64,000 bases of DNA from Vicinamibacteria bacterium (GTDB taxonomy: Bacteria > Acidobacteriota > Vicinamibacteria > Fen-336 > JAGNNV01): contig JAIBCN010000021.1 of the NCBI GenBank assembly GCA_019694155.1, positions 1 through 64,000 on the forward strand, given 5' to 3'. The notes beneath the pieces were generated by a model, which was not told the DNA's origin, ran no database searches, and saw nothing but the letters and a program-made list of their open reading frames with translations. This document shows positions 1 to 8,405 of the stretch, one piece after another (position 1 is the stretch's first letter; each line of letters starts with the position of its first letter). Position numbers and translations under genes: made by a program.

Positions 1-1590
1 GGGCGTGATCGACTGCCCGACCGCGAAACCGAGCGATTCGGCCTGCGCGCGCGACCTCGCCCCCGTGTCGAGAAGGAGGGCCGAGAGCTCGGGCTCGAGG
101 GAGGTGGACGAGGCGTAGTTGCGTCGAGGCGCCAGCACGGCTTCGCGAGGGCCATTGACGGTGTGAACCATGACCGGATGCGCCTCGTAGAGCGAGAAGT
201 ACATGCCGCCCTGCGGTCGAACGGTCGCGGTGCCATTGTCGTTGATGGACGCGATTTCGAAGCCGACTTCGTCGGTGTGGGCGACGAACAAGACCCGCTT
301 TCCGCCCTGGCCGAAGCGCACGATCACGTTGCCCTTCTTGTCGACCTCGGACTTCGCCCACGCGGGCAGCCGGCGCAGAACTTCGGCGCGCACGGGCTCC
401 TCGTGATTCGCGACTCCGTAGGCGCGAACGAGGCCGGCGAGCAGGCGAAGGTCGGGCTCGGCGAACGTGGCGGCCGGAGGTTCGGGCGAGGGCGGGAGGG
501 GAGTCATGACCCCGAGCGCGCCCAGACCGGCGGCCTCGGCGACAAGCCGCGCCGCCGCTTCCACGTCCTGCGCATCGACGATCTCCGCGGGCGTCTGGGC
601 GTAGCGCGACGGAATCGCGATGACATGCGTCTCGAGACCGCGCGGGGAGGCATGGGGCAGCTCGGCGCTTGTCCGCTTCTGGAGCCTCGTGCTGAGCGTC
701 GCCGCCGAAGCGGCGAACAAAGTGTCGTCCTCCCGAACCAGCGGACCACCGCCCGTTTCTCCCGTGGAACCGGCCCCGTCTTTCCCGGGAGGGAGCGCTC
801 CGGTGAAGGCGATGAGTCGATCCGGCTTCTCCGACTCTACGAGGCGTTGGAGGCCGCGCTGGCCGAAGAACGCCTGAGCGGTCCAGGCCAGCGTGAGCGT
901 GCCTTGCGGCCGCGTAGCTCCCAGTCGATTGGCGATTTCGACGAGGGCGACGGCGCCCGCCCGTGCGGACGTGGTGATGCCGGCGACCTCGGTCCCCGCG
1001 AGCTTCGCCACGCGCTCTCGCAGCGTGACTGCATCCAGCAAGCGTATGCCCCGGGCCGCGACTTCCTCACTCGAGGCCGCGCCCACGTCCACGAAGAGGT
1101 CATCGACGGAGCGCGGCGCCGAATCTGTTCCCGGAAGACGCGTGCTTCGAAGGTGCGTGGAGGGCGTCGCCGTGACGCCGTTCACGTAGGCGCCGCTCGC
1201 GGTGCGGATCAGCACGGGCTGGCCCACGTGATACTCGTGAGCGAGCGGATGCGTGAGCCCGGTGGTGTGCCGATGCAGGCGCAGATAGCCCTCGTCCGTG
1301 ATCCCCGAGACGACGTAGCCAGGCTCGTCGAGGGGCGCGACCACGAGGGTGCGCGGCGAACCCGATCCCATGCGGATCACGAGGTTCCCGAGACTATCGG
1401 CCTCCGCGTGAAGGGACGCCGGCAGCATCGAGGCCACCGCTTTGCGGACATCGGCCTCGTGACCCGAGACGCCCGGCACCCGCGAGAGCCACAAGAGGCG
1501 CTCTGTTGGGGCGGGCGAAGCCGGCAGTTGTGCCTTCGCCGCCTGTGCGAGGCAAAGGAGAATCATGGCGGCGGGAATTCGTGGCGTCAT
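1..1590 (-). CDS. Secreted tandem M42-like aminopeptidase, C-terminus cut off
   Basis: The frame stays open to the window edge, so only the first 530 codons are seen. An N-terminal signal peptide (about residues 1-20, ending near AKAQ) precedes two M42/M28-type peptidase modules. Both start alike (SRVPGVSGHEADVRKAV; LVRAYGVANHEEPVRAEV). The second keeps the metal-binding core AHTDEVGF (H438, D440). In the first the matching site reads APLDEPGY, with P86 where the metal His should be, so that copy is probably inactive or structural. M42 enzymes are metal-dependent aminopeptidases; here export to the periplasm is inferred. The start at 1590 is chosen because GAGG lies 6 bases upstream and a TACACT hexamer (1618-1623) lies about 27 bases upstream. 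The exact substrate is unknown, and the remaining ligands of the second domain lie outside the window. Confidence 0.75.
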   Translation of the reverse strand, partial: MTPRIPAAMILLCLAQAAKAQLPASPAPTERLLWLSRVPGVSGHEADVRKAVASMLPASLHAEADSLGNLVIRMGSGSPRTLVVAPLDEPGYVVSGITDEGYLRLHRHTTGLTHPLAHEYHVGQPVLIRTASGAYVNGVTATPSTHLRSTRLPGTDSAPRSVDDLFVDVGAASSEEVAARGIRLLDAVTLRERVAKLAGTEVAGITTSARAGAVALVEIANRLGATRPQGTLTLAWTAQAFFGQRGLQRLVESEKPDRLIAFTGALPPGKDGAGSTGETGGGPLVREDDTLFAASAATLSTRLQKRTSAELPHASPRGLETHVIAIPSRYAQTPAEIVDAQDVEAAARLVAEAAGLGALGVMTPLPPSPEPPAATFAEPDLRLLAGLVRAYGVANHEEPVRAEVLRRLPAWAKSEVDKKGNVIVRFGQGGKRVLFVAHTDEVGFEIASINDNGTATVRPQGGMYFSLYEAHPVMVHTVNGPREAVLAPRRNYASSTSLEPELSALLLDTGARSRAQAESLGFAVGQSITP

Positions 1591-1641
1591 CTGAGACCTC
1601 GCTTCGAAGAAGGCCGGAGTGTATCGAAAGCGATATCGGGA

Positions 1642-2322
1642 TCAGTCCGGGATGCGCCGGAAGGTCGCTTCGTAGATCACCGGCCCCCTCGGCGTCTGGA
1701 GCTGCCCGGGCTGCGGCCGGTTGTATTCGGTGAGGGGCCCCAAAGGATCACGGATGAATCCGCCCTGTTCGAGTTCCGAGAGGATCTGCTCCCCGGTGAG
1801 AAAGCACTGAGGCTCGCCCGAGAACTGGGTGAAGACGAACGTCTCACCGGGAACGGGCTGTGTATTCGCGGGCAGCGTGTTCCGCGAGAACGTGAAAAGG
1901 AAGAGGCTCCCGCCCGGCCGGCACGCTCGGGCAGCTTCGCGCACCGCCTGTCTGAACTGGGTTCCGGAACGCGCAAGGTTCCAGATTCCGTGAGCCACCA
2001 CCGCGTCGACGCTCCGGTCGCGGAGCGGAAGAATCTCCATGGGGCAGAGGGCCAGGTGCAGACGCCCCCGGGTCGAACGCGGCCGGGAGCGCGCGGCCTG
2101 GAGCATGGGCCACGAGAGATCGGTCCCGATGACCTCCAGGCCCGAATCGGCGAGCGGCGCCGCGTTTCGTCCGGCTCCGCAACCGATGTCGAGCACGCGG
2201 CGAAGGGGCCGCCGTCTCCGCTCCTCCTCGATGAACCGCATCAGCACGGCGTTTGGGGGCGATTGCGAAAACCCCGCTACCGTCGCGGTGGAGCTCCAGT
2301 TCGAGCCGGCGAGTGGATCCAT
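1642..2322 (-). CDS. Class I SAM-dependent methyltransferase
   Basis: This 226-residue soluble protein carries the SAM-binding motif I LDIGCGAGRN (about residues 44-53), followed by VIGTDLS at the end of strand 2 and a post-motif region resembling the Methyltransf_11/25 families. No membrane segment or signal peptide is visible. The family transfers the methyl group of S-adenosylmethionine to small molecules, lipids or proteins; the substrate cannot be deduced. The adjacent VIT transporter gene is divergent and gives no functional hint. The start at 2322 is supported by a TACGTT hexamer six bases upstream and by the methyltransferase fold beginning soon after. Confidence 0.8.
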   Translation of the reverse strand: MDPLAGSNWSSTATVAGFSQSPPNAVLMRFIEEERRRRPLRRVLDIGCGAGRNAAPLADSGLEVIGTDLSWPMLQAARSRPRSTRGRLHLALCPMEILPLRDRSVDAVVAHGIWNLARSGTQFRQAVREAARACRPGGSLFLFTFSRNTLPANTQPVPGETFVFTQFSGEPQCFLTGEQILSELEQGGFIRDPLGPLTEYNRPQPGQLQTPRGPVIYEATFRRIPD

Positions 2323-2328
2323 GGAGTC

Positions 2329-2334
2329 AACGTA
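2329..2334 (-). promoter_or_regulatory. -10-like hexamer, leaderless start of methyltransferase
   Basis: TACGTT (minus strand) is followed by 6 bases and then the ATG at 2322. No Shine-Dalgarno sequence lies between. Transcription would begin at or next to the start codon. Confidence 0.5.
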
Positions 2335-2393
2335 GCACGTGTCCCGGCCGTTCGCGTCTCGATGCCGGGGCCGCCGGTTCGCCCCGCACGCCG

Positions 2394-2399
2394 TACACT
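2394..2399 (+). promoter_or_regulatory. -10-like hexamer, leaderless start of VIT transporter
   Basis: TACACT is followed by 7 bases and the ATG at 2407. An AGGG lies between but too close to the start to be a good ribosome site. It fits the leaderless pattern of the window. Confidence 0.5.
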
Positions 2400-2406
2400 A
2401 GGGCGC

Positions 2407-3105
2407 ATGGCCCGTCACACTCATCGCGAGACCCACCGTACCGAACGCATCGGATGGCTGCGCGCCGCCGTTCTCGGAGCGAATGATGGAATCGTCTCTA
2501 CGGCCAGCCTGCTCGTAGGCGTGGCTGCGGCCCAGGTCGATCGCGCCGAGCTTGTGACCGTGGGCATGGCGGGTTTGGTTGCGGGGGCGATGTCGATGGC
2601 CGCGGGCGAGTACGTCTCGGTCAGTTCCCAGGCCGACACGGAGGCGGCGGATCTCGCGCGCGAGCGCCACGAGCTTCTCACCGAGCCCGAGTCGGAGCAC
2701 CTGGAACTCGCGATGATCTACCAGTCCCGGGGGCTCACGCCCGAACTTGCCTCGCAGGTCGCCCACCAACTCACCGAGCATGACGCCCTCGGGGCGCACG
2801 CACGCGACGAACTGGGCATTTCCCAGATCACCACCGCACGGCCGGTCCAGGCCGCGCTGACTTCGGCCGCGACCTTCGCCATCGGAGCCGCGCTTCCCCT
2901 GGCTTCCGCCCTGCTGGCTCCAGCGGCGCGCGTGGCCGAGGTGGTGGCCGTGGCCTCGCTTCTTTCCCTTGCCGCGCTTGGGGTTGTGGCCGCGCGAACC
3001 GGCGGCGCTCCGGTGGGCAGGTCAGCAGCCCGCGTCCTCTTCTGGGGGGCGCTCGCCATGGCCGTCACCGCCTTCGTTGGAAAGGTCTTCGGCGCCGTCG
3101 TCTAG
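2407..3105 (+). CDS. VIT1/CCC1-family iron/manganese transporter
   Basis: A 232-residue membrane protein with the family hallmark near the N-terminus (GWLRAAVLGANDGIVSTASL), the second conserved block AGAMSMAAGEYVSVSSQ, a charged cytoplasmic segment (about residues 75-145) and hydrophobic segments in the C-terminal third. VIT/CCC1 proteins move Fe2+ or Mn2+ across membranes; in bacteria they are thought to lower cytosolic metal. About five membrane segments are expected. The frame extends far upstream, but residues before 2407 are antisense to two minus-strand genes and show no family similarity, so the ATG at 2407 is used. The stop overlaps the stop of the convergent permease gene by four bases. 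Confidence 0.9.
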   Translation: MARHTHRETHRTERIGWLRAAVLGANDGIVSTASLLVGVAAAQVDRAELVTVGMAGLVAGAMSMAAGEYVSVSSQADTEAADLARERHELLTEPESEHLELAMIYQSRGLTPELASQVAHQLTEHDALGAHARDELGISQITTARPVQAALTSAATFAIGAALPLASALLAPAARVAEVVAVASLLSLAALGVVAARTGGAPVGRSAARVLFWGALAMAVTAFVGKVFGAVV

Positions 3106-4433
3106 GTTGCGGCCGGCGCGTCGACCTTGCGCGGTCGGACGATCGCCCAGAAGGTGAGACCCGCGGCCAGAACCGCGCCGACCCAGATCAGGAGGCGGGT
3201 TGAGTCTTTGAACCCGAAGTAGAGCATGAACACCGATGAGCCCACGTGGATGGAGGCGGCCGCGAGGGTGAGCGCATTGGGCTTCTCCAGGCCGGCGTCG
3301 CGGGAAAGGGCGCGCCTGAAGATGGAGACGGAGACGAGGGCCGCGAAAAGAGTGAGGATGGCGCCGACATTCGCGAGAGCCTGCTGCAGCGTATGGGTGG
3401 CGAGGATCGAGAGCGCGACGATGCACTGCAACACGATGGCCTTCACCGGCACCGTCCCCTCCTCCACGCGAAGGAAGGCCGGCAGGTAGCCGTCCTGCGC
3501 CATGCTCGCGTACACGCGCGGGCCGACGACCGTCATGGCGCTCGCCGCGGAAACGAAGGCGACGAGCACCAGCAGCGACATGATGAAACCGCCGGTGGAG
3601 CCCAGGATCCGGCTCAGGATCACGTGGCCGAGGGTCACCTTGCTCTCGTCGTAGCCGAAGACCACCTTGAAGTCGTTGGGCGTGAGATTCGCCACGAACA
3701 CCCAGTTCACCGCGAGGTACAGGACGGCCACGAGCCCGCAGCCGATGAGCAGCGCGCGAGGCACGTCGCGCTTCGGATCACGGAACTCCGAGGCCGCGTA
3801 GGTCGCGGCATTCCATCCGGAAAACGCGAAAGCGATGAAGAACAGGCCGCGGGCGAAGGCCTCCTTCGGAAAAGTGGTCGAGGCGGAGGCGGTCGCCGGA
3901 ACCCAGGTGGGCCAGTTGTTCGACCCGAAGAAGAGGCCGGTGATCACGAAACCCGCGAGCAACAGGCCGTTGCCGATGAAGAGGAGGTTGTGGCCGTGCT
4001 TGGAGGCATGCCGGCCCATCGCGTGCACAAACCCGAGAACGACGATCATTCCCGCGCCGAAAACCGCGGGAGAGAGCGGAACGCCGAGCGTCCGCGCGAA
4101 CTCGCCGGCGGCCAGGGCATCCACCGCGATGGGCGCTGAGAAGCCCACCAGAAGCGAACCCCACCCCGCGAGACAGCCAAGCGCCGGGTGCAGGAGGTCC
4201 GAGAGGTAGCGGTACTCACCCCCCGAACGCGGCACCCAGGTGGCGACCGTGGCGTAGGCGCGCGCCCCCGACATGGCGATGAGGGCGCCCAGGACCCAGG
4301 AGATGAGGATGAGGCCGGGGGTGAGGTCCTGGGCCATGAAGCCCGCGCTGATGAAGACTCCGGCGCCCACCATGTTGGAGACCACCAGGCCGATTCCGGA
4401 TCTGAGGCCCAGGTGGCCGCCGCTCGCTCTCAT
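3102..4433 (-). CDS. APC-superfamily amino-acid permease
   Basis: A 443-residue integral membrane protein with about 12 hydrophobic segments. The N-terminal GLVVSNMVGAGVFISAGF matches the first membrane helix of amino acid-polyamine-organocation permeases, with the unwound G-rich stretch that binds substrate. PRSGGEYRYLSDLLHPALG and AFSGWNAATYAASEFRDPKR are further family blocks. It probably imports or exchanges an amino acid across the inner membrane; the substrate is not predictable. An upstream in-frame extension to 4703 is rejected: it is antisense to the next gene and has low-complexity Ala/Arg content. The chosen ATG gives the usual short cytoplasmic N-terminus and has TAACAT ten bases upstream. 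Confidence 0.85.
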   Translation of the reverse strand: MRASGGHLGLRSGIGLVVSNMVGAGVFISAGFMAQDLTPGLILISWVLGALIAMSGARAYATVATWVPRSGGEYRYLSDLLHPALGCLAGWGSLLVGFSAPIAVDALAAGEFARTLGVPLSPAVFGAGMIVVLGFVHAMGRHASKHGHNLLFIGNGLLLAGFVITGLFFGSNNWPTWVPATASASTTFPKEAFARGLFFIAFAFSGWNAATYAASEFRDPKRDVPRALLIGCGLVAVLYLAVNWVFVANLTPNDFKVVFGYDESKVTLGHVILSRILGSTGGFIMSLLVLVAFVSAASAMTVVGPRVYASMAQDGYLPAFLRVEEGTVPVKAIVLQCIVALSILATHTLQQALANVGAILTLFAALVSVSIFRRALSRDAGLEKPNALTLAAASIHVGSSVFMLYFGFKDSTRLLIWVGAVLAAGLTFWAIVRPRKVDAPAAT

Positions 4434-4443
4434 GGGAGGGCGG

Positions 4444-4449
4444 ATGTTA
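4444..4449 (-). promoter_or_regulatory. -10-like hexamer inside a 31-base divergent intergenic region
   Basis: TAACAT (minus) lies 10 bases before the permease ATG at 4433. On the other strand TACTCT (4448-4453) lies 11 bases before the ATG at 4465. The two candidate -10 elements overlap, so the two divergent genes may compete for RNA polymerase. Confidence 0.4.
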
Positions 4450-4464
4450 CTCTCAGCGGCTGCA

Positions 4465-5736
4465 ATGCCTACGACCAGAACAACCAAGTCCCTGCCTGCC
4501 GTTCTCCTCGCTCTCCTGATTCCCGCTGGCGCGCAGGCCCAGTCCGCCGTCGTGCCCGCCGCGACACCCGCCCCCGCCACGGCATCCCCAGTGGCGCCAA
4601 GCGCACCGTCTGCCGCAGGCGCCGACCGGTCCTTGAGTTTCGACAAGGAACTGCGCCTGCTCTTCCGCATGGTGGCTTGCGCGGGCTCCGAGCCCGTCCC
4701 CAAGGAATACGAGGCGGTCGTGGCCGCCCATTGCGCCCTGTTCCAGAAAACGATGAACAGCTACCGGACCCGGTATGTGGCGATGGCGCAGCCCTTCCTG
4801 GTCGCACTGCAGCCCAAGGGGCTGCCCACCACGGTGGTTTACCCCTTCGGCGGCGGGGACCTGCTCTCGGCGCTCACGACCTACCCGAACCTCACCGAGG
4901 TCACCACACTCTCCCTCGAATACGCGGGCGATCCGCGCCGCATCATCGGCATCACCCCGGAGCGGCTGGAGTTCAGTCTGGCCCAGGTGAGGCGCCGGGT
5001 CAGCGGGCTGCTCATCTGGACCGAATCCACGAGCGAGAACATGATCCAGCTTCAGAAGGGGGACATCCCCGGGCAGCTCGCGTTCTTCCTCACCGGCCTC
5101 GCCGTACACGGGCAGGAACCAGTCGGCCTCCGCTTCTTCAATTTGAGTCCCGAGGGGGCCGTGGTGGGGCTTTCCAAGGACGACATCGCCGCCCTCGAGG
5201 GTTCGACCGCCACGAAGCTCAATCAGGTCTGGAAGTCGCCCGATTTCTCGGTGGCCTTCTCCAATTCGGAAATCACTTTCCGCAAGGCCTCCGACCCCAG
5301 GGCGCCGCTTCGCGTCCATCGCCACATCGCCGCCGATCTCTCCGACTCCGGTCTCCGCAAGGTCCCGGGGATTCTGAAGCACTTGGAAGCCAAGGGCCGG
5401 ATCACCGCCATCACCAAAGCGGCGAGCTATCTGATGTGGAACTCCGGCTTCTCGAAGATCCGCAACTATCTGCTCGGGAACATGGAGTTCATGCTCTCGG
5501 ATTCCACGGGGATTCCGCCCCGCTACGCGCAGAAGGCCGGGTTCGAGATGATCGCGTACGGCCAGTTCGACGCGCCTTTCCTGGCGGCGCCCGACGCCGA
5601 GACCCAGGACATGCTGGCCCTGTTCGCGGCGCAGCCGAAGCGCGAGTTGAAGTTCCGGTACGGGTATCCCGACAACCACAGCCATCATCACCTGCTGGTG
5701 ACCCGCAAACCCGAGGCCCCCAAGCCGGCGAAATGA
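4465..5736 (+). CDS. Secreted protein of unknown function
   Basis: A 423-residue protein with a clear signal peptide (PAVLLALLIPAGAQAQ, cleavage near residue 26), an Ala/Pro-rich linker (about 27-50) and a soluble domain that I cannot assign. Noticeable features are the block VYPFGGGDLLSALTTYPNLTEVTTLSLEYAGDP cut into FGGGDLLSAL and LEYAGD, and a His-rich end (DNHSHHHLLV) that could bind metal. The start is ambiguous: an ATG at 4444 has GGGAGG just upstream, but it would put MLLSAAAM before the basic n-region of the signal peptide, so 4465 is preferred. It ends 13 bases before the next gene, so the two are probably co-transcribed. Confidence 0.7.
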   Translation: MPTTRTTKSLPAVLLALLIPAGAQAQSAVVPAATPAPATASPVAPSAPSAAGADRSLSFDKELRLLFRMVACAGSEPVPKEYEAVVAAHCALFQKTMNSYRTRYVAMAQPFLVALQPKGLPTTVVYPFGGGDLLSALTTYPNLTEVTTLSLEYAGDPRRIIGITPERLEFSLAQVRRRVSGLLIWTESTSENMIQLQKGDIPGQLAFFLTGLAVHGQEPVGLRFFNLSPEGAVVGLSKDDIAALEGSTATKLNQVWKSPDFSVAFSNSEITFRKASDPRAPLRVHRHIAADLSDSGLRKVPGILKHLEAKGRITAITKAASYLMWNSGFSKIRNYLLGNMEFMLSDSTGIPPRYAQKAGFEMIAYGQFDAPFLAAPDAETQDMLALFAAQPKRELKFRYGYPDNHSHHHLLVTRKPEAPKPAK

Positions 5737-5749
5737 CCGCCCCGCGACC

Positions 5750-7174
5750 TTGAGCGCGTGCCGGCTCGTCGGGCTTCCTTCGATCGGTCTCCTGCTGGCC
5801 GCGTTCGCCACGCGGGCCGGCCAGAGCCTTGGATACGACGAACTCTTCACGGTGTGGGCGGCGTCTCGGCCGCTCGCGGATCTGATTCACCAGGCGAACG
5901 TGGATGGCTTCACCCCGCCCGCTTTCTACTTGCTGGTGAAACTCTTCGCGCTCGCGGGCCTGTCCAACGAGGGCCTGCGTGTCGTGCCCGTGGCCTTCGG
6001 CGGCCTTGCCGCGTGCTTCGGCCTTCTGGCCTCCGAACGCCTCTTTGGTGCGCGGGCGCGCTGGCCGGCCCTCTGCCTGATTCCGGGATCGGCCCATCTC
6101 TTCACCTTCGCCCACGAGCTCCGTCCCTACTCGGCGCTCCTCTGCTGTGCCTTCTTCTTTCTCGGCCGAATGGGCGGGACCACGGACGAGAGGAGCGATT
6201 TTCGGGCCGCGATTGCCGCCCTCATCGCGACCGCGTTCTCCTACCTCGGCCTTTCCCTGGTGGCGATATGGCTTTTCGAGTGCCGGCGGCGGTGTTCGTG
6301 GGCCCGCCTGGCCCTCGTGGGCCTGCTGGCGCTGTTGCTGTGCGCGCCCGGCCTGCTCAAGGCCTCCGCTCTGGCCACGGCCAATGTCGGGTCGCGTATC
6401 AGCTGGTCCGCCTCCCCGCCCGCGCTCTCGACCGTCATCTTCGGACTGGCGCCCGTTCCCTTCGATGCGCGTGTGGAGTTCACGAGCCTGGTTCTCCTCG
6501 TAGCACTCCTCCTGAGCGTCCGATACCCTTCGCCTTCGCCCGCGTTGTCCTTTCTGTCCCGCGCCTTCATCGTCGTCACCGGCAGCGTGTTCCTTCTGGA
6601 CGCGATGGTTCCGATCGGCTTCGCTCCCCGCTACTTCGTCCTCTCCGTCGCCGCGTTGCTCCTGCTTCTGGTGGGAGTGTTGAGCCGGCTCCACCGCGCG
6701 GGACTACCCGTGGCGATCGCGCTGCTCGTGGCGAACGGCGTGGCGACGTTCCGATATCTGTCGGTCCAGCCCGCGGCCCGCGAGGACTGGCGGGGCGCCA
6801 TGAGCAGGATCGAGCGGCGACTGGGCCCTGATGGAGTGCTGCTCGCCTTCCCTTTTCATCACGCGGCGGCCGCTGCCCATGCCTATGCTCCGCGCGTGGC
6901 GGTGGGCGGGGGCTACACCGCACGCGGCGGTCCTCTTCTCTGGTACCCGCCCCCGGCTTCCTTTCAGGGCTACTCGTTCTCCGGCCTGACCAGGGTCGAT
7001 GATCCGGCCGACATATGGCGCGGCCTCGCTGGCGCCTCGACGCTGTGCCTCCTCAGCGACGAGCCGGACCCTCGCAAGACCGCGGCGCTCTTCGAGGCGT
7101 TCGAGGCCTTTGGCGGCGAGGCGTTCGATACCGGCGACCCGCGTCTGCGCGCCCTGTGCCGGCCGCGCGGCTGA
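5750..7174 (+). CDS. GT-C-type membrane glycosyltransferase-like protein
   Basis: A 474-residue multi-membrane protein. The first periplasmic loop holds GYDELFTVWA with adjacent acidic residues, then DGFTPPAFYLLVKLFALAG, the arrangement seen in GT-C enzymes of the ArnT/PMT (GT39/GT83) kind, where acidic loop residues bind the metal or polyprenyl donor. About 10-11 membrane helices are followed by a soluble C-terminal part from about residue 345. Such enzymes move a sugar from a lipid-linked donor to lipid, glycan or protein on the periplasmic face. The only in-frame start near the beginning is TTG at 5750, 13 bases after the previous stop; translational coupling with the upstream secreted protein is likely. 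The acceptor is unknown. Confidence 0.7.
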   Translation: MSACRLVGLPSIGLLLAAFATRAGQSLGYDELFTVWAASRPLADLIHQANVDGFTPPAFYLLVKLFALAGLSNEGLRVVPVAFGGLAACFGLLASERLFGARARWPALCLIPGSAHLFTFAHELRPYSALLCCAFFFLGRMGGTTDERSDFRAAIAALIATAFSYLGLSLVAIWLFECRRRCSWARLALVGLLALLLCAPGLLKASALATANVGSRISWSASPPALSTVIFGLAPVPFDARVEFTSLVLLVALLLSVRYPSPSPALSFLSRAFIVVTGSVFLLDAMVPIGFAPRYFVLSVAALLLLLVGVLSRLHRAGLPVAIALLVANGVATFRYLSVQPAAREDWRGAMSRIERRLGPDGVLLAFPFHHAAAAAHAYAPRVAVGGGYTARGGPLLWYPPPASFQGYSFSGLTRVDDPADIWRGLAGASTLCLLSDEPDPRKTAALFEAFEAFGGEAFDTGDPRLRALCRPRG

Positions 7175-7205
7175 GGCCGCGGTTCCTGGCCCGCGGGGGG
7201 CCGGG

Positions 7206-8351
7206 TCAGACGGTCTGCATGCGTTCGATGGATTCGAACAAGGCCCGGAAGTTGCCCGCACCGAAGCCCTCGTCGCCCTTGCGCTGAATGATCTCGAAAA
7301 AGAACGGACCGGCCGACGAGTCCTTGTAAAGACCGGAGGCCTCGCGCAGGAAGATCTGCAGGAGATACGAATTCGGTCCATCGCCGTCCACGAGGATCTC
7401 CAGATCGCGAAGGACGCTGAGGTCCTCGTCGATGGAACCGATGGAAAGCTGCTTCAGCCGGTCCGGCAGCATGTCGTAGTAGGTCGAAGGCGTCGGCATG
7501 AACTCGACCCTTCGCTCGCGCAGGCCGCGCACGCACGAGACGATGTCCTTCGCGGAAATGGCCAGGTGCTGGACGCCATCACCGCGGAGCTCTTCGTTGA
7601 AGATGTTGATCTGCGAGGCTTTGAAGAAGGGGCGCCACGGCTCGTTGTTCGCGAACTTCACCCCGGAGTGGCGGTCCCACATGACGACGGATCGCAGCCC
7701 CGACCCGTGCGTCTTGTCCTCCCTGCCCACGTCCGTGGTGTGGAACTCGACGCCCCAGAACCGCTCGAAGCCCATGACGTGCTCCATCCACAGCAGTGCG
7801 GGCTTCATGGTCTGGAAGTTCGACGTCGTGTGGTCGAAGCCCTGAAAGCCGAAGCGGTTCGTGCCGCCCTTCGGTGCGGCGTGCGCGACGAAGCCGGGGA
7901 AGAGAGCCTGATAACCCCGGCGCTCCACGAAGCGGAAGGTGGTGTCGCCGAAGGGTGTGGTGATGGAGAACCACGCGAGGGTCCCGCCATGGCCGTCTGT
8001 GGCGCGCTCGACGTCCTGGATCGGCGTCCCCCCCCTTTCCTCGAGCAGGCGGAAGGTGGTTTCGATGTTCGCGACCTCGAAGTTGAGGGTGCCGACGCCG
8101 TCGGGGTGCTTCTTCAGGAAGCGCGCTGCCCGCCCGCCTTCACCGTCGGGCGCGATGCAGACCACCACGCAGTTGCCGGCCATGAACGCGATCGATTTCT
8201 GCTTCCCTCGCTTCGTCAGCTCGTCCGAGCTCTGACCGATCTCCGCGAAGTCCATCATGTCGACGTAGAAACGCCGGGAGCGCTCCAGATCGTGGACATA
8301 GTAGTGGACGGATTCGAGGCGCTTGATGCCCAGCGGTTCGAGCTTGCTCAT
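7206..8351 (-). CDS. hpd: 4-hydroxyphenylpyruvate dioxygenase
   Basis: A 381-residue enzyme that converts 4-hydroxyphenylpyruvate and O2 to homogentisate in tyrosine degradation. Two vicinal-oxygen-chelate domains are visible. The iron ligands are H174 in GFDHTTSN, H262 in VQHLAISAKD and E353 in FFFEIIQRKG. The C-terminal GFGAGNFRALFESIE is the family signature that closes the active site. The length fits bacterial enzymes. The other genes of the homogentisate pathway are not in this window, so the gene stands alone here. The start is fixed by the ATG at 8351 with TAAGAT six bases upstream and no Shine-Dalgarno. Assignment is secure. Confidence 0.97.
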   Translation of the reverse strand: MSKLEPLGIKRLESVHYYVHDLERSRRFYVDMMDFAEIGQSSDELTKRGKQKSIAFMAGNCVVVCIAPDGEGGRAARFLKKHPDGVGTLNFEVANIETTFRLLEERGGTPIQDVERATDGHGGTLAWFSITTPFGDTTFRFVERRGYQALFPGFVAHAAPKGGTNRFGFQGFDHTTSNFQTMKPALLWMEHVMGFERFWGVEFHTTDVGREDKTHGSGLRSVVMWDRHSGVKFANNEPWRPFFKASQINIFNEELRGDGVQHLAISAKDIVSCVRGLRERRVEFMPTPSTYYDMLPDRLKQLSIGSIDEDLSVLRDLEILVDGDGPNSYLLQIFLREASGLYKDSSAGPFFFEIIQRKGDEGFGAGNFRALFESIERMQTV

Positions 8352-8357
8352 GCACGG

Positions 8358-8363
8358 ATCTTA
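8358..8363 (-). promoter_or_regulatory. -10-like hexamer, leaderless start of hpd
   Basis: TAAGAT (minus strand), then six bases (ccgtgc), then the ATG of hpd. No Shine-Dalgarno sequence is present, so a leaderless mRNA is predicted. Confidence 0.5.
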
Positions 8364-8405
8364 GTTGCTGGCCGCCGAAGACCGCGGATCGGCCCTGGAC
8401 CGCGG

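Noticed and set aside
163-2406. Long plus-strand open frame upstream of the VIT transporter
   Set aside because: It is antisense to the M42-like and methyltransferase genes; its translation is Arg/Gly-rich and unlike any family. Only the part from 2407 is real.
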